DNA of 24,311 bases from DASTPP01 sp035762175 (GCA_035762175.1 DASTPP010000167.1:1-24311), one strand, 5' to 3'; shown: positions 14,549-21,560, counted from the first letter of the stretch. A program made the numbers and translations. Notes: generated by a model from the sequence alone, not told the origin.

Positions 14549-16248
14549 GCACGCTGCCGCGCTTCTCGAACCCGGCCGACATCGACGAGTTCGTCGAGCT
14601 GCTCGGGCGCTTCGAGCGGGGCGAGGTGTCGCCCGAGGCGTTCCGGGCGTTCCGGCTGACGCGCGGGGTGTACGGCCAGCGGCAGGACAACGAGCAGATG
14701 CTGCGGGTGAAGATCCCCGCGGGGCTGCTCGGGCCCGAGCAGCTCGAGGCGCTCGCCGACGTGGCCGACCGCTGGGGGCACGGCGTCGGGCACGTGACGA
14801 CGCGGCAGAACGTGCAGTTTCACTTCCTGAAGATGGCCGAGGTCGAGGCGGCGATGCGCCGCTGCGACGAGGCGGGGCTGACGACGCGCGAGGCGTGCGG
14901 CAACTCGGTGCGCACGGTCACGGCGTGCGAGGTGGCCGAGGTGTGCGGCTCTTCGCCCTTCGACGTCACGCCCTACGCCGAGGCGGTGACGCGCTACTTC
15001 CTCGGCCACCCGCTCTCGGCGGGGCTGCCGCGCAAGTTCAAGACGGCCTTCAGCGGCTGCGCGAGCGACTGCGCCAAGGCGGCGATTCACGATCTCGGCT
15101 TCGTCGCCGCGGTGCGCGAGGGCGAGCGGGGCTTCAAGGTGCTGGCGGCGGGGGGGCTCTCGACCTCGCCGCAGGCGGCGCTCGTCTTGCACGAGTTCGT
15201 GCCGGCGGCCGAGATCGGGCGCGTAGCCGAGTCGATCGTGCGGCTCTTTCACCGGCTCGGCAACCGCGAGAACCGGCACCGGGCGCGGCTCAAGTACGTG
15301 CTGCGCAAGCTCGGCGAAGAGAAGTTCCGGGCGGCGTACGCCGAGGTGCGGGCCGAGGTCGACGCCGAGGCGGTGGGCGAGCTCAAGCTGCCCGGGCCGC
15401 CCGGGCGCGAGCCGGCGCCGCCGCGCCGCCACCTCGGGCCGACGCCGCCGGGCTTCTTGCTCTGGCAGGCGGCGAGCACCTTCGCGCAGAAGCAGCCCGA
15501 GTACGTCGCGGTCTACGTGCGCCTCGTGCTCGGCGAGCTCACCTCGGCGCGGCTGCGGGCGCTCGCCGACGTCTGCCGGCGCTACGGCGACGGCTCGCTG
15601 CGCCTGACCATCGACCAGAACGTGCTCTTGCCCTGGGTCGACCGAAAGAGCCTCGCCGCGCTCTACGCCGAGCTCGAGCCGCTCGGGCTCGCCCGCGCCG
15701 ACGTGCGCACCGCCCACGACGTGACCTCGTGCCCGGGCGCCGACAGCTGCAACCTCGCCGTCACCGGCTCGCGCCGCCTCGCCGCCGCCCTCACCGAGCG
15801 GCTCGCGCGGCCCGACGCGGCGGGGCTCGCGGGCCTCGAAGGGACGAGCATCAAGGTCTCGGGCTGCCCCAACTCGTGCGGCCAGCACCACATCGCCGAC
15901 CTCGGCTTTCACGGCGGGGTCAAGACCGTCGCGGGCGCGGCGGTGCCGGTCTACCAGCTGCACCTCGGCGGCGGCGTCGACGCGCAGGGCGCGCGCTTCG
16001 GGCGGCAGGTCGTCAAGATCTTCGCCCGGCGGGTGCCCGACGCGGTCGTGCGGCTCTTCGAGCTCTACGGCCGCGACCGCGCCGAGGGCGAGACGCCGGC
16101 CGCCTTCTTCGCGCGCGTCGACCCGAAGGCCGTCGTCGCCGCGCTCGGGCCGCTGGCCACCGACGCGCCCCTGCCCGAAGAGCACTCGGACTTCGGCGAG
16201 ACCGAGGGCTTCCTGGTCGCCACGCGCGACGGGGAGTGCGCGGCGTGA
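14545..16248 (+). CDS. sir: Siroheme [4Fe-4S] sulfite reductase (ferredoxin/NirA-Sir family)
   Basis: The protein is predicted to reduce sulfite to sulfide with six electrons at a coupled siroheme/Fe-S centre. The 567-aa product shows the two-fold repeated ferredoxin-like and nitrite/sulfite-reductase domains. Visible blocks are the TTRQNVQFHF segment (about 85-94), SVRTVTACE near 122-130 and the FSGCASDCAKA segment near 170. The cluster ligands are Cys 396 and Cys 402 (SCPGADSC), then Cys 441 and Cys 445 (GCPNSCGQ). The fold is shared with assimilatory nitrite reductase. The sulfur neighbours and siroheme genes favour sulfite. The GTG start overlaps cysC, and its stop overlaps cysH. The electron donor is probably ferredoxin, since no flavoprotein gene is present. 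Confidence 0.93.
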   Translation: MSTLPRFSNPADIDEFVELLGRFERGEVSPEAFRAFRLTRGVYGQRQDNEQMLRVKIPAGLLGPEQLEALADVADRWGHGVGHVTTRQNVQFHFLKMAEVEAAMRRCDEAGLTTREACGNSVRTVTACEVAEVCGSSPFDVTPYAEAVTRYFLGHPLSAGLPRKFKTAFSGCASDCAKAAIHDLGFVAAVREGERGFKVLAAGGLSTSPQAALVLHEFVPAAEIGRVAESIVRLFHRLGNRENRHRARLKYVLRKLGEEKFRAAYAEVRAEVDAEAVGELKLPGPPGREPAPPRRHLGPTPPGFLLWQAASTFAQKQPEYVAVYVRLVLGELTSARLRALADVCRRYGDGSLRLTIDQNVLLPWVDRKSLAALYAELEPLGLARADVRTAHDVTSCPGADSCNLAVTGSRRLAAALTERLARPDAAGLAGLEGTSIKVSGCPNSCGQHHIADLGFHGGVKTVAGAAVPVYQLHLGGGVDAQGARFGRQVVKIFARRVPDAVVRLFELYGRDRAEGETPAAFFARVDPKAVVAALGPLATDAPLPEEHSDFGETEGFLVATRDGECAA

Positions 16249-17036
16249 GCGGCGCGGCGGGCGGCGGGGGGCCCTCGCCCCCGGCCCCTCTCCCGCGGGA
16301 GAGGGGAGGGGGGCGTGAGGCCCCGGCGGCGGGGGCGCTCGGCTTCGACCTCGAGGCCGCGAGCGCGCGGCTCGAGGCGGCCACGCCCGCGGGGCGCCTC
16401 GCCTTCGCCCTCGACGCGTTCGGCGAGGGGCTGCTCTTCACCTCGTCGTTCGGCGCGGGCAGCGGCGTGCTCTTGCACCTGTGGAGCCGCGTGGCCCCGG
16501 GCCGGCCGGTGGTGTTCGTCGACACGGGCTTCCACTTCGACGAGACCTTGCGCTACCGAGACGAGCTGGCGCGGTTGCTCGGCCTGCGCGTCGAGGTGGC
16601 GAAGCCGCCGCACACGATGGCCGAGTTCGTCGTCGAGCACGGCCCCGACATCAACGTGCGCGACCCCGACTTCTGCTGCGCCCGCAACAAGGTCGACCCG
16701 CTCGAGCCCTACCGCGCCCGCGCCCGCGCCTGGGTCTCGGGGCTGCGGCGCGACCAGAGCAAGACGCGCGCGGCGGTGCCGATCTTGCGGCGCGAGCCCG
16801 ACGGGGTGGTCAAGGTGCACCCGCTCGCGACGATGACGGGCGACGAGGCGCGGGCCTATATGGCCGAGCACGGCGTGCCCGAGCACCCGCTCGTCAAGCG
16901 GCGCTACCTGTCGATCGGGTGCGAGCCCTGCACGCGGCCGGTCGCCGACGGCGAAGACGAGCGCGCGGGGCGCTGGGCCGGCACGGGCAAGACCGAGTGC
17001 GGGCTGCACACCCGCTTCGGCGCGCCGTCGTCTTGA
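16245..17036 (+). CDS. cysH: APS/PAPS reductase (CysH, Fe-S type)
   Basis: The enzyme reduces APS (or PAPS) to sulfite and AMP (or PAP). In the 263-aa product the PP-loop-like LLFTSSFGAGSGVLLH region is at about 62-77. VFVDTGFHFDET follows, then KPPHTM. The iron-sulfur Cys pairs are Cys 144-145 (DFCCARNKVDPL) and Cys 226-x2-Cys 229. The catalytic Cys 252 is in ECGLH near the C-terminus. The two pairs mark the [4Fe-4S] class, which typically uses APS. Residues about 10-25 are encoded by a perfect 22-bp palindrome and its flanks (16272-16319), which look like an inserted dispersed repeat. The GTG at 16245 overlaps the sir stop by four bases, and no later in-frame start precedes the domain. Confidence 0.93.
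   Translation: MSGAAGGGGPSPPAPLPRERGGGREAPAAGALGFDLEAASARLEAATPAGRLAFALDAFGEGLLFTSSFGAGSGVLLHLWSRVAPGRPVVFVDTGFHFDETLRYRDELARLLGLRVEVAKPPHTMAEFVVEHGPDINVRDPDFCCARNKVDPLEPYRARARAWVSGLRRDQSKTRAAVPILRREPDGVVKVHPLATMTGDEARAYMAEHGVPEHPLVKRRYLSIGCEPCTRPVADGEDERAGRWAGTGKTECGLHTRFGAPSS
16272..16319. repeat. In-frame palindromic repeat within cysH
   Basis: A 22-bp perfect palindrome (16285-16306; half-site CCCCTCTCCCG) is flanked by CCCTCGCCCCCGG and AGGGGGGCGTGAGG. It encodes PSPPAPLPRERG in the CysH N-terminus. It resembles the hairpin repeats with CTCTCCCGC/GCGGGAGAG arms that are common in many proteobacterial genomes. At about 48 nt it keeps the frame. Confidence 0.75.
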
Positions 17037-17047
17037 GCGGGGCGCGC

Positions 17048-18040
17048 ATGGGCGGGCCTCGGGCGCTCTCGCGCCGCGCCTTCGTCGGGGGCGCGCTCGC
17101 GGCCGCGGCGGCGGGCTGCGGCCGCCCCGAGGGCGAGCCGGGCGTCTTGCGCGTCGGCTACGCGGCCAACCTGACCCACGCGCCGATGCTGGTCGGCGTC
17201 GCCTCGGGCCGGATCGCGAGAGCGACCGGGCTCAAGGTCGAGGCGCGCGTCTTCCGGGCCGGGCCGCGCGTGGTCGAGGCGCTGCTCGGGCGCGCCATCG
17301 ACGTGGGCATCTGCGGGCCGGCGCCGCTGCTCGCCGCGCACGCCCGGCTCGGCCCCGGCAAGGTCGTCGTGCTCGGGGGCTGCGCGTCGGGCGGGGCCTC
17401 GCTCGTGCTTTCGACGCGCCTCGCCGGCTCCGCGCCCGCCGAGCTGCGCGGCCGCACCCTCGCGACGCCCCAGCTCGGCAGCACCCAGGACGTCGCGCTG
17501 CGGCGCTGGCTCTCGCGCGCGGGCCTGCGCACGACCGACCGGGGCGGCGAGGTGCGCGTGACCGCCCTCGCCCCGGCGGTCGCCAAGGCCGAGATGATCC
17601 GGGGCGGCCTCGACGGCGCCTGGATGCCCGAGCCCTGGGCGACGCTGCTCGTGCACCAGGTGCCCGCGCGCCGGGCCCTCGACGAGCGTGAGCTCTGGCC
17701 GGACCGCACCTTCGCCTCGGCGCTGGTCGCGGCGCGGGGCGAGTTCGTGGCGGCGCGGCCGGGCGACGCCGGGCGCGTGCGCGAGGCGCTCGCCGCCGAG
17801 ATCGCGCGCGCGCTCGCCGCGCCCGAGACGTTGCGCGACGAGGCCTTCGCCGAGCTCATCAAGCTGCGCACCCGCCCGGAGCCCCGCGACTGGTTCGGCG
17901 AGGCGGCCGGGTACATCGACTTCACGGTCGACGCCATGCGCCCGGCCGTCGAGGCCTTCGCCCGCGACGCCGAGGCGCTCGGGGTGCTGCCGAGCGCCTC
18001 GTGCGCGGGGCTCTTTTACGAGGGCTCGGCCCTCGTCTGA
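17048..18040 (+). CDS. ABC transporter substrate-binding lipoprotein (SsuA/TauA/NMT1-like)
   Basis: This is the predicted binding protein of the importer encoded at 10925-12563. The 330-aa product starts with a twin-arginine-like SRRAF (8-12), then a short hydrophobic stretch and Cys 24 (AAGC), so it may be a Tat-exported lipoprotein. The mature part contains VLRVGYAANLTHAPMLVG (about 34-51), VEALLGRAIDVGICGPAPLL near 77-96, and the ligand-lobe motif ATPQLGSTQDVALRRWL, all typical of the NMT1/SsuA/TauA fold. The ATG at 17048 is 11 bp past the cysH stop. A TTG at 17033 overlapping that stop (TTGA) is the alternative. It is the last gene of the plus-strand sulfur operon. The substrate is inferred to be a sulfur oxyanion from context only. 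Confidence 0.9.
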   Translation: MGGPRALSRRAFVGGALAAAAAGCGRPEGEPGVLRVGYAANLTHAPMLVGVASGRIARATGLKVEARVFRAGPRVVEALLGRAIDVGICGPAPLLAAHARLGPGKVVVLGGCASGGASLVLSTRLAGSAPAELRGRTLATPQLGSTQDVALRRWLSRAGLRTTDRGGEVRVTALAPAVAKAEMIRGGLDGAWMPEPWATLLVHQVPARRALDERELWPDRTFASALVAARGEFVAARPGDAGRVREALAAEIARALAAPETLRDEAFAELIKLRTRPEPRDWFGEAAGYIDFTVDAMRPAVEAFARDAEALGVLPSASCAGLFYEGSALV

Positions 18041-18074
18041 GGCGCCGAGCGCGCGTCCCCGAGCGCGAGGGCCC

Positions 18075-18245
18075 GGGCCCGCTCGCGAGGCGACCCCGTC
18101 GGCCTCGGAGGTCGATTCGCGCGACGTGACGGGGCCCGCTCGCGGGGCGGCCGTGGTCGCGGTCGTCGTCGGCGTCCGTTTCGTGACGGGGCCCGCTCGC
18201 GCGCGGGGCCGCGAGTCGCCCGTGGCGCTCTCGGCTCTGCTTCAG
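18075..18245. repeat. 57-bp degenerate tandem repeat
   Basis: GGGCCCGCTCGCG recurs at 18075, 18132 and 18189, exactly 57 bp apart, and units 2 and 3 are each preceded by GTGACG. The remainder of each unit is diverged. It lies between the binding-protein gene and the convergent lipoprotein gene, and 57 is a multiple of 3, so it could descend from coding repeats. Confidence 0.6.
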
Positions 18246-18652
18246 GCGCTGCCCGCCGCGCCCGCTTCGCCCGCGTCGCCGGCCTCGCCGCCCGCGCCCG
18301 CGTCGCCACCCGCGCCCGCGTCGCCGCCCGCGCCCCCGTCGCCGCCCGCGCCTGCGTTGCCCGCCGCGCCCGCGTCGCCGCCGGCGCCCGCGTCGCCGCC
18401 CGCGCCCGCGTCGCCCCCGGCGCCGCCGCCGCCCGCGCCCGCCGAGCCGCCCGACCCGTTGCCCGAGCCGCTCTGGCCGGCGCCGGAGCCGGCCGAGCCG
18501 CCGCCGCCGTTCCGCCCGCCCGTGCCCGTGCCGGAGCCGCCCGAGCCCGAGGAGGGCTGCGGGCCGGCGGTGTCTTCATCGCCGCCGCAGGCGACGAACG
18601 TGAGGGCCGCCGCCAGGGCCGAGCCCGCAAGAAAAAACCATGCATTCTTCAT
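18242..18652 (-). CDS. Linker-only lipoprotein (Gly/Ala repeat)
   Basis: This 136-aa predicted lipoprotein has the signal peptide MKNAWFFLAGSALAAALTFV and lipobox VAC (Cys 22), then GGDED. All the rest is low-complexity Gly/Ser/Asn, then repeated GGDAGA units. No folded domain follows the linker. In the other lipoproteins of this window the same kind of linker leads into a domain, so this gene may have lost its 3' part, or the linker may itself be the product. The purine-rich site before the start is weak. It converges with the sulfur operon. Confidence 0.75.
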   Translation of the reverse strand: MKNAWFFLAGSALAAALTFVACGGDEDTAGPQPSSGSGGSGTGTGGRNGGGGSAGSGAGQSGSGNGSGGSAGAGGGGAGGDAGAGGDAGAGGDAGAAGNAGAGGDGGAGGDAGAGGDAGAGGEAGDAGEAGAAGSA

Positions 18653-18975
18653 AGTGCCGGAGGGTGCCGGGCACCAAGAACCCCTGTCAAGGGTGGGGCC
18701 CGCTTCGCCCTCGGCCGCCGCGCGGCGCGCCTCGTGGCCAGAGGCTCGCCCCTCGCGACGCGAAGAGAGCGCATTCGCGTTTGGTAGAGGCCGCGGCGTC
18801 GGGACGCTCGAAAGGCTGGGGCGAGGGCCCTTCGGCGACGCTCGCGCTCGGGTCGAGTGCGGGCCGCGCGAGCACGACGTCAGGCGTCGTTGGTTTTGGG
18901 GCGACCATGCCGAGAGCGGTTGGTGGGTTGGTTGCGCCTGCCTTCCGGCACCTCAAACTCGCCCGCCGGGCTCAT

Positions 18976-19081
18976 CCAGCCGGAGGTGGTTCGTGCACGC
19001 TCTTTGGACAACCGAAATTCGCGTCCGGCTCCGACCGCAGGGGCCCCGCCCTCCGAGCGCGCACGAACCACCGCCGGCTGG
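18976..19081. repeat. Imperfect inverted repeat, arms about 27 bp
   Basis: The left arm (18976-19002) starts CCAGCCGGAGGTGGTTCGTG. The right arm (19055-19081) is its reverse complement with two or three mismatches (GGAGG against GGCGG, GTGCAC against GTGCGC). The central spacer is about 52 bp. It would form a long stem in RNA or single-stranded DNA. Confidence 0.85.
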
Positions 19082-19100
19082 AGCAGACCCCCGGAGCCCC

Positions 19101-19201
19101 GCCTGATGACCTTTGCGAAACGGTTCGGGTGGCCCTCCCCAGGCAAGGCCTGGGTAGACGAGCCGGCCACCACCCGAACCGTTTCGCAAAGGTCATCAGG
19201 C
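19101..19201. repeat. Perfect 32-bp inverted repeat
   Basis: The left arm 19101-19132 (begins GCCTGATGACCTTTGCGAAA) and right arm 19170-19201 are perfect reverse complements. The 37-base loop contains a smaller hairpin, CCAGG-CAAGG-CCTGG. It is unusually long and exact for a non-coding stretch and has no T-run after it, so it is not a simple terminator. Confidence 0.93.
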
Positions 19202-19344
19202 AGGCGTAACCAGGCTGGCAACCGCTCGAATGGGCCGAAAGGCCGGGGCCTGGCGGGTGAAGCTCGTGTGGCCGCGATCGGCGGAGAGGGCCGGTCGCGG
19301 GCGTCCGGGCGGCGCGGAGGTCGGTTTCGGTCCCTTGGGTTTAC

Positions 19345-19358
19345 CTCCTTATAAGGAG
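19345..19358. promoter_or_regulatory. 14-bp perfect palindrome CTCCTTATAAGGAG
   Basis: This AT-centred palindrome stands in GC-rich surroundings about 480 bp before the RRM gene. It could be an operator or part of a promoter (TATAAG). No regulator is identifiable. Confidence 0.35.
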
Positions 19359-19410
19359 AGGTCTCGACGAGAGCAGGGCGGTCGGGTCGGGCGGGAGGGC
19401 TCGGCCGGGG

Positions 19411-19488
19411 CTGGGCTCGAGGCATTTGGGTCGGGGTTGGGCTCGAGGCGTTCGGGTCGGGCTTGGGCTCGAGACGTTTGGGCCGGGG
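19411..19488. repeat. 26-bp tandem repeat, three units
   Basis: Units at 19411, 19437 and 19463 share YTGGGCTCGAGRCRTTYGGG and differ at a few bases. The repeat is intergenic, upstream of the RRM gene. Confidence 0.88.
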
Positions 19489-19835
19489 CACTGTAAGTTT
19501 TGCGAGAAGGGGTGCATCGCAGCGGGGGGTCGAGGTGAGTGCTGACGAGGCTAAAAGAGCCTTGGCGGCGCGAGAAGGGGCTTGCGGAAAAGGGCCGGTT
19601 TGCTAGGGTGGTGCCTTCACGAGCATTTCCGGGCATTCGACACCTTTCGCCCTCGTACCGAGTTCTCAGGTCGTCCCTTTGCTCCGGCGACGACTTTGTG
19701 GGTACGGGGGGGGTTCCTTCATAAGATCCCCTCGACCCTCCTTCCGACCTCGGCGGCTCCATTGGATGGCAGGTGTTTGGTTTGGTGGCGCATTCGCGCC
19801 CTTTGCGAGCCGTACTCGGAAGAGAGAGTGTGTTT

Positions 19836-20294
19836 ATGGGCACCAGGCTTTATGTAGGCAACCTGCCGTTTCATGCGACCTCCGACGTGCTGCGCACCGT
19901 GTTTGCGGCAGCGGGTGAGGTGACCGACGTTCACGTCATGATCGATCGCGAAACGGGGCGTTCCCGCGGCTTCGGGTTCGTCACGATGGGGTCGCCCGAG
20001 GAGGCCGCGCGCGCCATTTCGCAGCTGAACGGCCAGCTCCTCGAGGGCCGCGCGATGCGCGTCAACGAGGCCGAAGAGCGCGCGCCGCGTAGCGGCGGGG
20101 GCAACTTCGGTGGCGGCGGCGGCGGCGGTGGTGGCGGCCGTGGCGGCGGCTTCGGCGGCGGTCGCGATGGCGGCGGTCGCTCGGGCGGCGGTCGGCCGAA
20201 GAACAACAACCGCTGGTTATCCGCGCCCGTGCTTCGTTCGAACTGCGGTCGCCGACGCGGCGGCTTCGGTGAGGCGTTCGGGCAAGTCGCATGA
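19836..20294 (+). CDS. Gly-rich RRM RNA-binding protein
   Basis: This 152-aa protein has a single RNA recognition motif (about 3-80) with RNP2 LYVGNL at 5-10 and RNP1 RGFGFVTM at 44-51. A Gly/Arg-rich tail (about 87-122) follows. This is the architecture of the small RNA-binding proteins of myxobacteria and cyanobacteria, some of which are cold-induced RNA chaperones. GGAAGAGAGAG lies before the ATG at 19836. The final 25 or so residues after PKNNNRW depart from the Gly-rich pattern and are not typical. The stop overlaps the next ATG by four bases (ATGA), so the two proteins are probably made together. A long upstream leader is consistent with post-transcriptional control (inference). Confidence 0.92.
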   Translation: MGTRLYVGNLPFHATSDVLRTVFAAAGEVTDVHVMIDRETGRSRGFGFVTMGSPEEAARAISQLNGQLLEGRAMRVNEAEERAPRSGGGNFGGGGGGGGGGRGGGFGGGRDGGGRSGGGRPKNNNRWLSAPVLRSNCGRRRGGFGEAFGQVA

Positions 20295-20641
20295 AGCCCG
20301 GGCGTGAGCTCACGGCGCCGGCGGCGGGTGGCGTGGTGGGGCGTCGGGCCGGGCTCGACGCACTCGCCGCCCTCGTCGGCGACGGCTGGGCCAAGCAGAT
20401 CCTCGACGAACTGCGCCGCGAAGGCCGAAGCCCGATCGGGGGCTGGCCCGGTACGATTTCCGAAGCGCGTGCCCGGCTCTCGTCGTTCCGCGGCCCCGAA
20501 GCCCGCGCGCTCGTGCCCCTCGATCACGAAGAGCGCGAGTACGTCGCCCGCGGGCTCTACGCATGCGCCAGGGCAACCTGGCTCGCGAACGCACAGCCCG
20601 ACCCCGACGAGCGGCCCGGCCGGCCTACCGGCGAGGGCTAA
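20291..20641 (+). CDS. Hypothetical protein coupled to the RRM gene
   Basis: I do not recognise this 116-aa protein. The ATG overlaps the RRM stop as ATGA, a strong sign of real coupling. The product has no signal peptide or membrane segment. A predicted helical stretch around LDALAALVGDGWAKQILDEL (22-41) is followed by the aromatic GGWPGT (50-55) and EARARLS (58-64), then an acidic/basic helix near EEREYVARGLYACARATWL. The tail is Pro/Asp-rich. Its position suggests an RNA-related role, but that is inference only. Confidence 0.65.
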   Translation: MKPGRELTAPAAGGVVGRRAGLDALAALVGDGWAKQILDELRREGRSPIGGWPGTISEARARLSSFRGPEARALVPLDHEEREYVARGLYACARATWLANAQPDPDERPGRPTGEG

Positions 20642-21308
20642 GCCCGGGCACAACAACGCGTCGAAGGCGCTCGCCGAAACCGGCGGCGCCTTCGCGCATT
20701 TCGGGGCCTGCAGCCCAAGCTTCGCGTATTTCGGGGCCTGCAGCCCAAGCTTCGCGCATTTGGGGGCCGACAGCCCAAGCAGGCGCGCTCCTTGGCGTTG
20801 CCACGAGCTGCGCCCGAGCGGGCGTGCCGATTGGCGTCGACGCTACCCCGATTCTCGACCGGGTCGAGCCCGGCCGTTTTGACGAGGCGAAGCTCGCTAC
20901 GAGCTTCGTCGTCTCAGGACGCGCAGGTTGAACTCGGCCCCAGCGTGAGCCGTTCGGGTGCTTTAACGCAATACCTTACCGCATAGGTGCGCACGTCAGG
21001 CCACCGAACGGGGGCCGCCCGGGGGTTGGACGCCCGCCGTGCAGGCAAAAGGCCAAGGCTCAGGTCGCGAACGAGCTCGGAGCGCCTACAGGCGCATACT
21101 CGACGCAGGACGGACGCGCTCGAGGCCGGTTTGTCGTGCCAACGGCCTCGAGCCCAGCGCTTACCGAAAGATCGTAAGGGTTTCTGGGGCAGGGCCCCCG
21201 GAGCTGACGTATGGTCGTAGCTGGGAAAGCCCTTGATGGGCCCTACTTGGTTGCCTTATGGCTAGGTTGGAGGTCGTTTGATCGGAACATGGGGGGCGCG
21301 GACGGGCC
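20642..21308. other. Gene-free region with tandem repeat and hairpins
   Basis: No convincing gene was seen. A 30-bp tandem repeat occupies 20691-20780. Hairpins include GACGAGGCGAAGCTCG with GAGCTTCGTCGTC (20881-20913), GCGCCT-AC-AGGCGC (21082-21095), and GCTCGAGGCCGgTT with AACGGCCTCGAGC (21118-21153). Base composition is less GC-rich than that of the flanking genes. A structured RNA is possible, but no known family was recognised. Confidence 0.55.
20691..20780. repeat. 30-bp tandem repeat, three units
   Basis: Units at 20691, 20721 and 20751 begin TTCGCGYATTTSGGGGCC and end CAGCCCAAGC, with few differences. In one frame they would read ISGPAAQASR, but no start or ribosome-binding site supports translation. 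Confidence 0.9.
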
Positions 21309-21560
21309 ATGGTAGGAGATGGGCTCACGGAGAGCGCCGACCTCTACCGCGCGATCGTCGACTGCTGCGGCCTGCCCGATCTGCTCGCCCCGGGCACCAT
21401 CCGCCGCGCGCTCGCCGACGTGGGTGCCGACCCGGCGACCGCCTCCAAGCGGCACTACCGCCGCGCGCTCCCGCGGCTGCAGGCCCGGATGCGCGCCTAC
21501 CTGCCGCCCAGCGAGCTGAGTCGGCGCATCGATCTCATCAACAAGCTCTTGAAAGAATAG
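21309..21560 (+). CDS. Small hypothetical protein, 83 aa
   Basis: I cannot name this protein, but it looks real. It reads SADLYRAIVDCCGLPDLLAP (9-28), GTIRRALADVGADPATASKR (29-48) and then LPRLQARMRAYLPPSELSRR (54-73). This is an all-helical compact pattern with balanced charge, unlike the Arg/Pro-rich shadow frames. There is no signal peptide. The ATG at 21309 lacks a clear ribosome-binding site, and no later in-frame ATG precedes the conserved-looking part. It stands alone between gene-free stretches. I recall similar small proteins in myxobacteria but cannot verify a family. Confidence 0.65.
   Translation: MVGDGLTESADLYRAIVDCCGLPDLLAPGTIRRALADVGADPATASKRHYRRALPRLQARMRAYLPPSELSRRIDLINKLLKE

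Larger units (their letters stand above)
18653..19835. other. Long gene-free region rich in inverted and tandem repeats
   Basis: I see no credible gene here. Open frames exist on both strands but are Arg/Pro-rich and run through the repeats. The region holds two large inverted repeats (18976-19081 and 19101-19201), the palindrome CTCCTTATAAGGAG (19345-19358) and three 26-bp tandem units (19411-19488). From 19490 to 19835 a less GC-rich leader precedes the RRM gene. It may include that gene's promoter and a long 5' untranslated region, but no clear -35/-10 pair was found. Confidence 0.65.

Noticed and set aside
14395..16185. 596-aa open frame antisense to sir
   Set aside because: It is a typical GC-rich shadow frame, Arg/Val/Leu/His-rich, opposite a clearly functional gene.
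14545..16248. Assimilatory nitrite reductase
   Set aside because: The fold is shared, but all neighbours are sulfate-assimilation genes and no nitrate reductase is present. Sulfite is more likely, though not proven.
18880..19491. 203-aa minus-strand open frame
   Set aside because: It runs through both large inverted repeats and the 26-bp repeats, is Arg/Pro-rich and has no ribosome-binding site.
20563..20931. Open frame containing the ISGPAAQASR repeat
   Set aside because: It overlaps the 116-aa gene in another frame, has no ribosome-binding site and no recognisable domain.
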